Assembly (NCBI GenBank): GCA_946222005.1 | Contig: CAMIHP010000007.1 | Coordinates: 15,524 to 79,523 of the forward strand | DNA length: 64,000 nucleotides | Origin: an uncultured Candidatus Saccharibacteria bacterium | Lineage (GTDB): Bacteria > Patescibacteriota > Saccharimonadia > Saccharimonadales > Saccharimonadaceae | Direction: 5' to 3' | Part shown: one piece after another, positions 9,035 through 18,051 of the stretch | How positions within the stretch are numbered: the first letter of the stretch is position 1 | Layout: each line of letters starts with the position of its first letter | The notes under the pieces: generated by a model | Database searches by the model: none | Seen by the model: only the letters and a program-made list of their open reading frames with translations | Told to the model about the DNA's origin: nothing | Position numbers and translations under genes: made by a program

Positions 9035-10869
9035 TGGCACGACGACCCGATCCAATCGACATTGCTGCCCAGCAGCGCGAGCGCGAGCAAGCAGAGGTAG
9101 AAGAAGCCTTTATCAAGGGGATGACGACGCTGCGCGACTTAATCGCTCCCAGCAGTCTGGAGATCCACAGTACGTACTTCCGCATTGGCACCAAATATGG
9201 CCGCACACTCTACATCTATGGCTACCCACGTGAGCTCTACACAGGCTGGCTGTCAGGATTGATCAACATCGACCAAGTGCTCGATATTAGCATGTTTATT
9301 TACCCCGTCGAGACAGAGATCGTCCTCAACAACCTCCGCAAGAAGGTGACGCAGCTTGAGGCCGATATGGCGCTGAACTCCGAGAAGGGTAAAGTGCGTG
9401 ACCCAGCTCGCGAGGCCGCCCTGGCCGATGCCGAGGAATTGCGCGACCAGCTGCAGCTTGGGGCCGAGCGCTTCTTCCGCTTTGGGCTCTACGTCACGCT
9501 CTATGCCGATAGCCTCGAGGAGCTAAGCTTCGTTCAGCATGTTATCGAGACGATCTTTGGCCAAAATATGGTCTACAGCAAGACCGCCAGCAACCAGCAG
9601 GAGCAAGGTCTCAACAGTACCATCCCCCAAATGACCGACCAGCTGCAAGTCCGCCGCAACATGAACACTGGTGCGGTGAGCACAAGCTTTCCCTTCACCA
9701 GTGCCGACCTTAGTGACGGCGAGGGTATTCTCTACGGCGTGAACCAGCACAACCAAGGGCTGGTCATCTTCGACCGCTTTAGCCTTGAGAATGCGAATAT
9801 GGTCGTCTTTGCAAAGTCTGGTGCTGGTAAATCCTTCACCGTTAAGCTCGAAGCACTGCGCAGTATGATGCTTGGCACCGACATCCTCGTCATCGACCCT
9901 GAGAACGAGTATCAGAAACTAGCTGATGCAGTCGGCGGCAGTTACATTCGCCTCAGCCTCAGTAGCGATACGCGGATTAACCCCTTTGACCTCCCCCGAG
10001 TAATCGACAGTGACGAAGCAACCGATGCCCTGCGCGCTAACCTCATCACCCTGCAGCGACTCTTTAAGCTCATGCTGGGTGGCACATTAGTAGGCGGACA
10101 ACAGATTGCCTTGCTCAGCCCAGCTGAAGAGGCCGATCTCGACCAAGCACTTATCGATACCTACGCCCGGGCTGGTATTACCAGCGATCCACTAACACAT
10201 AATTCTCAGCCACCAACGATCATCGACCTCTACGATACTCTCCTTCACATGGGTGGGGCAGGGCCGTCGCTAGCCCAGCGCCTGCGCAAATACACCACGG
10301 GTACCTTTGCTGGTATCTTTAGCCAGCAGAGCAATGTTGATATTAATAACAGCATGGTGGTGTTTAATATCCGCGATCTCGAGGATGACCTACGGCCAGT
10401 GGCAATGTATATTGTGCTGAGCCACATCTGGAATATCGCTCGCACCGTGCAGCGCCGGCGGATGCTGATCGTCGATGAGGCTTGGCAGCTGATGAAGTAC
10501 GAAGACTCGGCGGAGTTTCTCCATAGCCTAGCCAAGCGAGCTCGTAAGTATTCTCTGGGGCTGACGACTATTACACAGGATGTGGAGGACTTTATGGGGA
10601 GTGAGAAGGGCCGGGCCATTGTGGCAAACAGTTCGCTCCAGCTCTTGCTAAAGCAATCGACCAGTGCAGTGGATGTGTTGGCAGAGGTCTTTAAACTCAC
10701 CGAGGAAGAGCGTAAGCGCCTGTCTAACTTCCCGGTGGGCGATGGCCTCTTCTTTGCAGGGCAAAACCACGTCCATATCCGTATTTTTGCCAGCGAGACC
10801 GAGACGCAATTCATCACCACTAACCCGGTGGCCAATAACAGCTTATACCAGCAACCAGTGAGGTCGTAG
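9034..10869 (+). CDS. virB4: VirB4-family type IV secretion ATPase
   Basis: Cytoplasmic or peripheral-membrane ATPase that powers assembly of, or transport through, a type IV secretion system. The 611-residue protein has an N-terminal region of about 250 residues, a Walker A near residue 264 (AKSGAGKSFT), the motif VIDPENEY, and a Walker B near 478 (MLIVDEAWQLM) followed by the GLTTITQDVEDF pattern characteristic of VirB4/TraC ATPases. It is shorter than classical VirB4 (about 800), consistent with part of the N-terminal domain residing in the upstream gene. AAAGGAG precedes the ATG, which overlaps the upstream stop by one base. Composition is GC-rich and matches prgI. No coupling protein (VirD4) or relaxase is visible nearby, so DNA conjugation is not supported by this window. 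Confidence 0.92.
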   Translation: MARRPDPIDIAAQQREREQAEVEEAFIKGMTTLRDLIAPSSLEIHSTYFRIGTKYGRTLYIYGYPRELYTGWLSGLINIDQVLDISMFIYPVETEIVLNNLRKKVTQLEADMALNSEKGKVRDPAREAALADAEELRDQLQLGAERFFRFGLYVTLYADSLEELSFVQHVIETIFGQNMVYSKTASNQQEQGLNSTIPQMTDQLQVRRNMNTGAVSTSFPFTSADLSDGEGILYGVNQHNQGLVIFDRFSLENANMVVFAKSGAGKSFTVKLEALRSMMLGTDILVIDPENEYQKLADAVGGSYIRLSLSSDTRINPFDLPRVIDSDEATDALRANLITLQRLFKLMLGGTLVGGQQIALLSPAEEADLDQALIDTYARAGITSDPLTHNSQPPTIIDLYDTLLHMGGAGPSLAQRLRKYTTGTFAGIFSQQSNVDINNSMVVFNIRDLEDDLRPVAMYIVLSHIWNIARTVQRRRMLIVDEAWQLMKYEDSAEFLHSLAKRARKYSLGLTTITQDVEDFMGSEKGRAIVANSSLQLLLKQSTSAVDVLAEVFKLTEEERKRLSNFPVGDGLFFAGQNHVHIRIFASETETQFITTNPVANNSLYQQPVRS

Positions 10870-10875
10870 TTCGTT

Positions 10876-13839
10876 ATGCCTACTCCCATCCCCTCCCAGC
10901 AAAAACCCGATCTCGACCGGCATAATCCGGGGAATACGCATTGGAGCAACGACACCTTCGCCGGCCGGAATAATCACGCTGGCAGTGGTGATTACAGCCA
11001 ATCCAACACCGCCCAAGACCTCCAGTCGCGCGAGAACAGCGGGAGTGGTTCATCCGCCCATAGCAACACCAGCAGCACTGGCGCAACTGGCAGCGACTAT
11101 GCCAACTCCGTCCGAGGCCAAGAAGGCGCGCCAGGAGGAGGGTGGAATACAAATGTCTCACCTGCAAATACTGCCGCTTCTAGTAAATCAACCTCTCTCT
11201 TTGGTAAAGTACGCGGTACAATAACTGGTGCACGAAATAAGCCTTTAATCACTCTCGCCATTATGATGTTTGGTGGGGGTAGTTTCCTTGCTATGACGCC
11301 AGCAAATTTTGCCAGTCTTTCTATTTCACACTGGTTGCAAAATTCAGTCATCAAGTGGGATTCACAAAGTACTAGCTTTGAAAAACGTGCTCATAAGATT
11401 ATGTATCAGCGTATCGAAGGTAAGGCGACTGGTGGTATATGCTCCACGTTTCGTGTTTGCCAACGCTATGGTCGTTTGTCAAAGTATATGATTAAACGGT
11501 TTGAAAAAAATAGAAGAATCGAAGCTCTCAAAGATGGTAAGGTTATAAAGAGTGAGGATGTTGGCTTATTAGGTGTAAAACCAGACCAATTGCGTATTAC
11601 GCGTAGTGATGGTACAAAAAAAGTTATTGATTCGCCAGACTTTAGAAAAAACTTTTTCCAGGATACGGAAGTCCGCTCTGTAATCCACGAAGTCTATTCA
11701 CCTCGCTGGGTAGTGTTTTCTGATAAAGTAGCTGCCAACCTTAGAAAAAAGTGGAAGCTTACAAAAAAAGATCGTCTAGCCGAAGCAAAAAACAAAAAAC
11801 AAGTCGATGAAGGTATTGATAATGCCGTCAAAGGGAAAGAAGTAAAGGGCAAATACGAAGCGAAGGAATCCGACGAAGAAGGAAAAGAAAAGATAACCGA
11901 AGATACCGATATTGGTAACGAAGCGAAAAAAATAGCTGGTGAAGGTGCTGAAGGTGCATCGAAGTCAGTTAGCAAAGAAGCTGCCGCCAAGATTATCAAA
12001 GAGGGTGTCGGCAAAAATGGCAACATTGCTGCAATGCTTGCTGGTGGGCTTTGTATGGTACAAGACGGTGCCCAATCTATCAGTAAAACAATTCGGGCTA
12101 TTCAAATGGAGCAATTCATCCAATTTACAACTTTGTTTGCTGCCGCCGCAGATCATGCAAGAGCTGGAACAAACAACTATATACCTATGGCCGAATTAGG
12201 AGCTAAATTTATGGCTACAAGGGTTAATAAAGAAGGTAAGATTACAAAACGATCTGCTCCTGAAAGCCATGGCTATAAGCAAATTATGTATAACGATTTA
12301 GTTTCGTCAGATACCTCAAACTGGACTCAGTATGTTCCAGGTGGTGGATGGGCGCGTAAAATGAATGGCCTTGCTAACGCACTTGGCGCTAATATTGGTA
12401 TCCTTAAAACATCATGTACGGGCATCAACAGTAGTGCAGGTCAGCTCCTCCTGAGTGTAGCTGGAGGTTGGACAAGCATTGTTGGCCAGCTTGTATCAGA
12501 AATGGCTGCACCTGTCATATCAAGTATTATGGCTCCAATTCTCGGCAAACTTATTAATACCATGGCAGGAACGCTAGTGGATAGTTCTACGATAGGCGAA
12601 GATGCTGGCGATGCAATGTCTAGCGGTATATTACATATGTTTTCTGAATCAGCTGCAGCTGGTGGTAATGGTGTATTAACCACAGACCAGACGATCGCAT
12701 ATAAGCGTGAAGCTGCTAAACTTAACTTAGCATATGCTCAAGAATATAGGCTCAATCATAGCCCATTCGATATCTCATCACCTTACACCTTCATGGGTAG
12801 TATTTATAGTTCGTTTATACCTTATATGAGTAGTTTCTCTAGTTTAGGTAATTTTACTAATAGTATGCTTTCTCTAACAAAGAATATTTTTCCTGCTCTA
12901 CTTGGCACTCAGGCATACGCGGAAGATGATAAAGTTGCAAAGATTTGGAACTCATGTGACGACCCAAACTTAAAGGGTGTTGGCGCAGAATCATTTTGTA
13001 GCGTGTCTCGTGGAGCTCTTGATCTAGATAAAGACCCTTCGGAAGTCGCAGACGCTCTTGCAGGCCAATATAACGAAGAAACGGGTGAAGCAACTGGTGG
13101 TACGCTTAAGGAGTGGCAGGAGAAATGCGGCTCAGGTACTGGCGAAAATGGTGTTGATGTTAGTTACTGTAAGTTTGATTCTGAGGAAAAAAAGCTGGCT
13201 GCTTTGTTTACTATCGACCAAAGGGTTGTTGACACTATGGACAACCCACCTGTTGATGATGGTGGTAGCAATTCTCAAGGGCAACAGCAATCTCAAGGTG
13301 GATCGCTCCCCTCAGGTGATGCTAAATCTCTTGCTCAGCAAATTTTAGACAGCCAAAACATCACTGTCGCAGACTATGGCTGGAACTCTGGCGAAACAAC
13401 TCCTAAGAGCCAGATTGAAAATACCGCAAAAGGCCAGCCAGCTATACCAGATTCGGTACCAACCCAATATAGTCGTAATGTTGACCCGCAGATTCTTCAA
13501 GTCATTCTCCTAATTGGCCAAAAACATAAGATCACAGTGTCGTCTCTTATGCGCACACAAATGACAGCAGGAGGGTATAGCCAACACCCCCGAGGTAGAG
13601 CCGTTGACTTAAGTCCAATTGGCTCCTGCGGTGATGGTGCTGGTGAGGAATGTGCTCAAGCAGTACAGGAGTTGATCAATGCAAATGCGCTACCTCAAGG
13701 TGGTGGTATTGGCCAGTCAACCTGTGGAGGAGCACGTGGTGCATTAAACAATGCTATCACTCAAAAGGGATGGCAATCGTTTGATGATTCTTGTAACCAC
13801 TTACATATCGATCTAGGACAAGGAAATGCAGCATCATAA
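10876..13839 (+). CDS. VirB6-like membrane protein with C-terminal M15-type (D,D-peptidase-like) domain
   Basis: Predicted secretion-channel component fused to a wall-cutting domain. Residues 1-95 are Ser/Gly/Asn-rich. A first membrane segment lies at about 113-140, a Lys/Glu-rich helical stretch at 280-360, and further hydrophobic segments around 375-430 and 510-580. The C-terminal 140 residues carry a zinc-peptidase pattern of the M15/VanY type: His904 and Asp911 in HPRGRAVD and His977 in HLHID. That domain would cleave peptide cross-links in peptidoglycan if folded outside the cell. The start is 6 nt after virB4. Its 3' end overlaps the next gene by 14 nt. Base composition changes sharply from GC-rich to AT-rich at about 11140-11170, within the gene. 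Peptidase activity is inferred from residues only. Confidence 0.72.
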   Translation: MPTPIPSQQKPDLDRHNPGNTHWSNDTFAGRNNHAGSGDYSQSNTAQDLQSRENSGSGSSAHSNTSSTGATGSDYANSVRGQEGAPGGGWNTNVSPANTAASSKSTSLFGKVRGTITGARNKPLITLAIMMFGGGSFLAMTPANFASLSISHWLQNSVIKWDSQSTSFEKRAHKIMYQRIEGKATGGICSTFRVCQRYGRLSKYMIKRFEKNRRIEALKDGKVIKSEDVGLLGVKPDQLRITRSDGTKKVIDSPDFRKNFFQDTEVRSVIHEVYSPRWVVFSDKVAANLRKKWKLTKKDRLAEAKNKKQVDEGIDNAVKGKEVKGKYEAKESDEEGKEKITEDTDIGNEAKKIAGEGAEGASKSVSKEAAAKIIKEGVGKNGNIAAMLAGGLCMVQDGAQSISKTIRAIQMEQFIQFTTLFAAAADHARAGTNNYIPMAELGAKFMATRVNKEGKITKRSAPESHGYKQIMYNDLVSSDTSNWTQYVPGGGWARKMNGLANALGANIGILKTSCTGINSSAGQLLLSVAGGWTSIVGQLVSEMAAPVISSIMAPILGKLINTMAGTLVDSSTIGEDAGDAMSSGILHMFSESAAAGGNGVLTTDQTIAYKREAAKLNLAYAQEYRLNHSPFDISSPYTFMGSIYSSFIPYMSSFSSLGNFTNSMLSLTKNIFPALLGTQAYAEDDKVAKIWNSCDDPNLKGVGAESFCSVSRGALDLDKDPSEVADALAGQYNEETGEATGGTLKEWQEKCGSGTGENGVDVSYCKFDSEEKKLAALFTIDQRVVDTMDNPPVDDGGSNSQGQQQSQGGSLPSGDAKSLAQQILDSQNITVADYGWNSGETTPKSQIENTAKGQPAIPDSVPTQYSRNVDPQILQVILLIGQKHKITVSSLMRTQMTAGGYSQHPRGRAVDLSPIGSCGDGAGEECAQAVQELINANALPQGGGIGQSTCGGARGALNNAITQKGWQSFDDSCNHLHIDLGQGNAAS

Positions 13840-15067
13840 GAAAACATTTTCCATATTTACGACGGCTAAAAAAAATAGGTTTTTAGCTCTCATCTTTGCT
13901 AGTCTTATGGTAATAGTCCAACCATCTTTTGTTTATGCCGAATTATCACCAGCTTCATACCCCATGCAGGCAATTAGGTTTTATAGCATTAAAGGATGCC
14001 TCACTGGTGTTGGCGAGGGTGGTGCAGGTGCTGGTACTGCTCTTGTTGGAAATGACAATATTGAAAAGGTTTTACGATTCTTCGTTGGTAAGGGTTTATC
14101 CCTCAAGCAAGCAGCGGCAATTGCAGGAAATCTAGAACAAGAGTCAAGAATTAACCCAACTATTGAAAATAGTATTGGTGCTTACGGTATCGCACAATGG
14201 CTTGGCGGACGCAAAAATAATCTTAAAGCAAAGAGTAATTACAACACCCTTGAAACACAATTGGAGTTTCTCTGGGAAGAGTTAAATGGAGTTGAGAAGG
14301 CCGGCTTAGAAGCCATTAAGAACGATTCCGGTTCTGACATTGGCAAATTAGCTGTCGAATTTGGAGAAAAATTTGAACGATACGGAGCTGGGGAAGAAGG
14401 AAAGCGTGCACAGTATGCAAACGAGATATACACCAGTTTTCAATCAAAAATTCCCGACTCTTCCTCGTCAGGTGGTAGCTCATCATCGGGGAGTGGTGGA
14501 TCTCAATCTTCAGGATCAAATTGTACTGGGATAGGAGGCAGTAATGGTGGGGGATCATATATGGACGATAGCTTTATTGTTCATAACCAATGTGACCAAC
14601 CATGGGCTAATCTCTCTTATGGCTCCAACACTATTTGCTCAGCAGGATGTGGCCCTTCTGCTATGTCGAACATTATTACAGCAATGACTGGTAAAAAGGT
14701 AACACCAGAAGAGACATCAAAGTTTGCTGCAGATAACGGAATGGCCCATGAGTGGGGTAGCTCTTGGGATGTAAGTCCAAAGCTTGCCGAACATTGGGGA
14801 CTTAAAGCCAAGAATATTGCAAATGATGTCACTGCAATTAACGAAGCACTCCGTGGCGGTGCACTAGTTAATATGTCTGGGGCTGGTCCTTCACCTTTTA
14901 TTGCTGGCGGGCACTTTATTGTCATCCGTGGAGTAACAAATGACGGCAAATGGAAAATTGCCGATTCAAATGGACAAGCTGGGCAAGAGAACAGCAAAAA
15001 GGAGTGGGACCCCAATGCAATCCTTCCCTATGCACGGCAGGGTAATGTTTGGGCTATAACAAAATAA
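13826..15067 (+). CDS. Secreted two-domain hydrolase: phage-tail-type lysozyme + C39-like peptidase
   Basis: Predicted secreted or surface enzyme that attacks peptidoglycan at both glycan and peptide level. The N-terminus has a positively charged start and a hydrophobic signal at about 18-38 ending VYAE. Residues 70-205 match the phage tail lysozyme type (VGKGLSLKQAAAIAGNLEQES, then GAYGIAQWLGG). A Ser/Gly-rich linker follows at about 210-240. The last 140 residues look like a C39-type cysteine peptidase, with Cys275 in AGCGPSAMSN, His363 in GGHFIVIRG and Asp380 in IADSN forming a plausible catalytic set. The start ATG lies within the end of the previous gene. In type IV systems such enzymes (VirB1-like) open the wall for the channel; in an epibiont they could also act on a host wall (inference). 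Confidence 0.78.
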   Translation: MQHHKKTFSIFTTAKKNRFLALIFASLMVIVQPSFVYAELSPASYPMQAIRFYSIKGCLTGVGEGGAGAGTALVGNDNIEKVLRFFVGKGLSLKQAAAIAGNLEQESRINPTIENSIGAYGIAQWLGGRKNNLKAKSNYNTLETQLEFLWEELNGVEKAGLEAIKNDSGSDIGKLAVEFGEKFERYGAGEEGKRAQYANEIYTSFQSKIPDSSSSGGSSSSGSGGSQSSGSNCTGIGGSNGGGSYMDDSFIVHNQCDQPWANLSYGSNTICSAGCGPSAMSNIITAMTGKKVTPEETSKFAADNGMAHEWGSSWDVSPKLAEHWGLKAKNIANDVTAINEALRGGALVNMSGAGPSPFIAGGHFIVIRGVTNDGKWKIADSNGQAGQENSKKEWDPNAILPYARQGNVWAITK

Positions 15068-15086
15068 TGGAGGTTTAAATTAAACT

Positions 15087-15653
15087 ATGGATAGCTCAGT
15101 CAAAAAACAGCTTTTTATACTATCTGCTATTATCGTAGCAATTCTTAGTGTTGTCACTCTTCTTTGGTGGTGGCTCACCCCATCGCAATCAAAAAAAACT
15201 GAAGATCAATCAAAAGTAAATTCATATACAGACCCTTACTCGGGTGAAACTGTCTATAATCCACCAGGCCGTGTACCTGAACGATACCGTTCTCGTAATG
15301 ATATCGTTTATCTTGGGTTATCTGAATTACTAAATCATGGCTTTACTGAACCGCAAGTTGGTCAATATAAAGTATATATCAAAAAATACTCAGATAAGCG
15401 TGCTGCCAAAAAAGAGAAAGTAATTTCTGAAGTAACTATCAATTTCGACAGCTACAAGCAAATAATAGACAAAAAAACGGGGGAAACGACAGTTACTTTT
15501 GACATTATTCTTAATCGTAACCAGCAATTATCATATATAGCTAAAGTATTCATGCCTAGTGTAAATAAGATCGAGATGTCAATATACTCAAAAGACGATA
15601 CAAGCCTATCAACACCTTTATTTGATTCAAAAACTGATGGATTGGCTGACTAA
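15087..15653 (+). CDS. Small membrane-anchored protein of unknown function, last gene of the secretion locus
   Basis: The family is not recognised. The 188-residue product has a hydrophobic N-terminal anchor at about residues 9-30 ending WWWLT, then a polar part starting SYTDPYSGETVYNPPG and a mixed alpha/beta remainder, probably outside the membrane. TGGAGG lies about 13 nt before ATG 15087, just after the stop of the lysozyme/C39 gene. It shares the AT-rich composition of that gene and likely its transcript. The 3' end faces recF convergently, with only about 14 nt between the stops and no clear terminator. Confidence 0.6.
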   Translation: MDSSVKKQLFILSAIIVAILSVVTLLWWWLTPSQSKKTEDQSKVNSYTDPYSGETVYNPPGRVPERYRSRNDIVYLGLSELLNHGFTEPQVGQYKVYIKKYSDKRAAKKEKVISEVTINFDSYKQIIDKKTGETTVTFDIILNRNQQLSYIAKVFMPSVNKIEMSIYSKDDTSLSTPLFDSKTDGLAD

Positions 15654-15667
15654 TTAATTACCCCTAC

Positions 15668-16666
15668 TCATCCCACCGCACTCGTCATCACAATCTGATT
15701 ATCAACGAATTCGCTCAGGAGGCGCTGCTGGCGCTGCTGGTCGAGCTCGCCAAAGACATCGTCGAGCAGAATGAGTGGCGCTTGGCCTGTTTGCTGCTGG
15801 ATGTAGGCTGCTTCGAGAAATTTGAGAGCGAGCACAATGGTGCGGATTTCGCCGCGCGATGCAGTCTTGGCGGCTGGATTGCCGCGAAATGATACTGTGA
15901 TATCATGCCGGTGTGGCCCAACACTCGTCGCGCCAATCGCTTTGTCGTACGCTGTTTTTTGCTCATACTCGGCAAGGAGTTGCTGCGCGGTCATGCTGCG
16001 CTCCTCCGAGTAGTGTAGCGTAACGCTATCCGCCACGCCCGCAATACTTTGGTACATAGCACTGCTTTTTGCACTAAGATAGCGCAGCACCCGCTGGCGC
16101 TTGGCAATGATCGACGCGCCATACTGGCTCAACATAAGATTCCACGAGAAAAGTGCCGCCTCGCTGAGGGTAGGGTCTTTGAGTAATTTATTACGTTGTT
16201 GCAGTGCTCGGTGGTAGCGACTCAGCTCATGGCTATAGTGTGCATCATATTGCTGGATGAGTGTATCAAGAAAATCGCGTCGGCGCTGCGGCGAGCCAGT
16301 GATAATTCGCAGCGTATCTGGCTCGAAGAGGACGATCGGGTATTTTTTGCCATAGGGGAGGCGACCATAGGTCGTGCCATCAACGATAAAACGCTTGCGC
16401 TTCGTCTCATGGCGGCGATCGTACTGGACGCGGTAGTGTTGCTCATCCGTCGCAAGGTCAATTGTATAACTTTTTTGTTCATACTGACAGACTGATTCGT
16501 CGCTACCACGAAAGGACGTCCCACGCAGCGCAATATGAATTGCCTCGATGAGCGATGTCTTGCCAGAGCCGTTTGGGCCAGAAATCAGCGTCGTACCTGG
16601 CTCAAGGTTGAGTGTCTTGAGCGTATGGATTCGCACATGCTGCACTGCTAGCCGTGTTATCTTCAT
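15668..16666 (-). CDS. recF: DNA replication/repair protein RecF
   Basis: SMC-like ATPase that binds gapped DNA and helps load RecA during repair. The 332-residue protein has the Walker A GPNGSGKTS at residues 30-38, a QYDRRHE region, and the signature/Walker B block LILLDDVFGELD near residue 300. The end is VDNQIVMTSAVG, about 25-40 residues shorter than many bacterial RecF proteins, so the extreme C-terminus is trimmed. The ATG at 16666 lies 2 nt after the dnaN stop, giving the order dnaA, dnaN, recF in one direction as in many bacteria. Confidence 0.93.
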   Translation of the reverse strand: MKITRLAVQHVRIHTLKTLNLEPGTTLISGPNGSGKTSLIEAIHIALRGTSFRGSDESVCQYEQKSYTIDLATDEQHYRVQYDRRHETKRKRFIVDGTTYGRLPYGKKYPIVLFEPDTLRIITGSPQRRRDFLDTLIQQYDAHYSHELSRYHRALQQRNKLLKDPTLSEAALFSWNLMLSQYGASIIAKRQRVLRYLSAKSSAMYQSIAGVADSVTLHYSEERSMTAQQLLAEYEQKTAYDKAIGATSVGPHRHDITVSFRGNPAAKTASRGEIRTIVLALKFLEAAYIQQQTGQAPLILLDDVFGELDQQRQQRLLSEFVDNQIVMTSAVG

Positions 16667-16668
16667 CG

Positions 16669-17769
16669 CTAGCTCTTCAGTGGCATAATAATATGAATAT
16701 AATTTGGATCGGGCTGAGCGGCTGTCAAGACACAGGGCGAGAGCTTGCCACTAAAGCGGAAGGTGATCGTCTCACCATCGAGAACACCTAGTGCATCACT
16801 GATATACCGCGAATTGAGCGTAATCTGCCCATCGCTCGACACCTCAGCTTCTGCCTCGGAGGTATTTTCGCCCAGCTCAGACGCAACGGAGTGAATCCGC
16901 AATTTCTGCGCCTCATGGTCGGCGGTGAGTGTGACACTACCGCCCGACTCACGCGCAAAGAGCCCTGCCACCTTTACTACGCGCGAGAAATCACCTGCTG
17001 CCAGCGTCACGTTTGTCTCGGACTGAGCAGGGATGAGCTGCCGATAGTTTGGGTAGGTGCCATCAATTAAGCGGCTGGTAATCTCCACTTCTTCTAACCG
17101 AAAGCGCACCTGCGTCTCATCAAAGAGCACCTCCACTTCTTCCGTGCCGTCACTGAGCGAGCGTAGCGCTTCCTGCAAACTGCTCGCTGGCACAATGGCC
17201 GCAATCTGGCTCTGGCTCGCCATCAAGCGCCGCTCTGCCAGGCGATAGCCATCCGTCGCCGCCATATACAGCGCACCATCCACCGTGTGCCAGTACACAC
17301 CGGTCAGGACGGGCCGCGTCATGTCATTACTACACGTCACCAAGGTTTGCGCTGCTGCTTGCTTAAAGTCTGCTGCGGCAATGCTATAGCGCACCGATTG
17401 CTCTTCATCAATCGTCGGTAGCTCCGGAAAGTCATCTGCTACTACACCATTAATCGTCGAAGTGTACCCGCCAGACGTCAGTCTCATACGCGTGCCATCG
17501 GTCTCAAGCTCGATCGGCCCCTTCGGCAAATTCGCCACAAATTCGCTCACCAGCTTAGCCGGTAGGGTAATTACTCCCGGCGTCTCTACCTTTGCGCCAA
17601 TATAGTAGGTGGCGGCAATCTCTAGGTTCGTCGCAGCGAGAAGAAGGCGATTACCTTCGGTGCGGAATAGTATATTATTTAAGATCGGCAGGCCGGCTCG
17701 GTTGCTTGCCACGCGCCCCACAACCCCGAGCGCCCGGGCAAGGTTTTCTTGTGTGACAGACAGTTTCAT
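16669..17769 (-). CDS. dnaN: DNA polymerase III sliding clamp (beta subunit)
   Basis: Ring-shaped processivity clamp. The 366-residue length is normal for the family. The start MKLSVTQENLARALGVVGRVAS and the repeated domain pattern (LPAKLVSEFVANLPKG; VLFDETQVRFRL; the C-terminal YIHIIMPLKS) identify it. The C-terminal MPL motif belongs to the hydrophobic cleft used by clamp-binding partners. AAAGGA about 9 nt before ATG 17769 is the ribosome site. It lies between recF and dnaA on the same strand; the 282-nt gap to dnaA holds DnaA-box-like sites. Confidence 0.97.
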   Translation of the reverse strand: MKLSVTQENLARALGVVGRVASNRAGLPILNNILFRTEGNRLLLAATNLEIAATYYIGAKVETPGVITLPAKLVSEFVANLPKGPIELETDGTRMRLTSGGYTSTINGVVADDFPELPTIDEEQSVRYSIAAADFKQAAAQTLVTCSNDMTRPVLTGVYWHTVDGALYMAATDGYRLAERRLMASQSQIAAIVPASSLQEALRSLSDGTEEVEVLFDETQVRFRLEEVEITSRLIDGTYPNYRQLIPAQSETNVTLAAGDFSRVVKVAGLFARESGGSVTLTADHEAQKLRIHSVASELGENTSEAEAEVSSDGQITLNSRYISDALGVLDGETITFRFSGKLSPCVLTAAQPDPNYIHIIMPLKS

Positions 17770-18051
17770 ATCTACAATCCTTTCTTTTTATCTGGTTGAT
17801 ATAGTAATAGGTGCTGTGGATACTGTGGAAACCATGATGAATAACAGAGGTACGACCTGCCCACTACTTGTGTAAAACGCTGCGATCGCTGGCGTGGATA
17901 AGCCGGGGAGAAGTGGTGGTTATCCACCAGCCAATGAGGCTGGAGGGCGGTGCGCTCTTGGTGCTGTGGATGGCTGCCCACGAACTGTCCGCTGGTTATA
18001 CGGCTCACTATACACGGCTTTTCCACAGGCGCAGCGAAAAAAACACACGGC
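17770..18051. other. dnaA-dnaN intergenic region with DnaA-box-like sites (part of oriC)
   Basis: Five sites lie close to the DnaA box TTATCCACA or its reverse: TGTGGATAC at 17815, CGTGGATAA at 17893, TTATCCACC at 17920, TGTGGATGG at 17965 and TTTTCCACA at 18019. Most have one mismatch and the 17965 site has two. Such clusters flanking dnaA are typical of bacterial origins and of dnaA autoregulation. No protein gene is seen here. Confidence 0.65.

Noticed and set aside
8090..9055. 321-codon open frame opposite the TraC-like gene
   Set aside because: Antisense shadow of a gene with clear family motifs, tight operon spacing and a ribosome site.
15668..16666. UGA read as glycine (Gracilibacteria/Absconditabacteria code)
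   Set aside because: recF, sucC and other genes end at UGA where their families end, so UGA acts as a normal stop.
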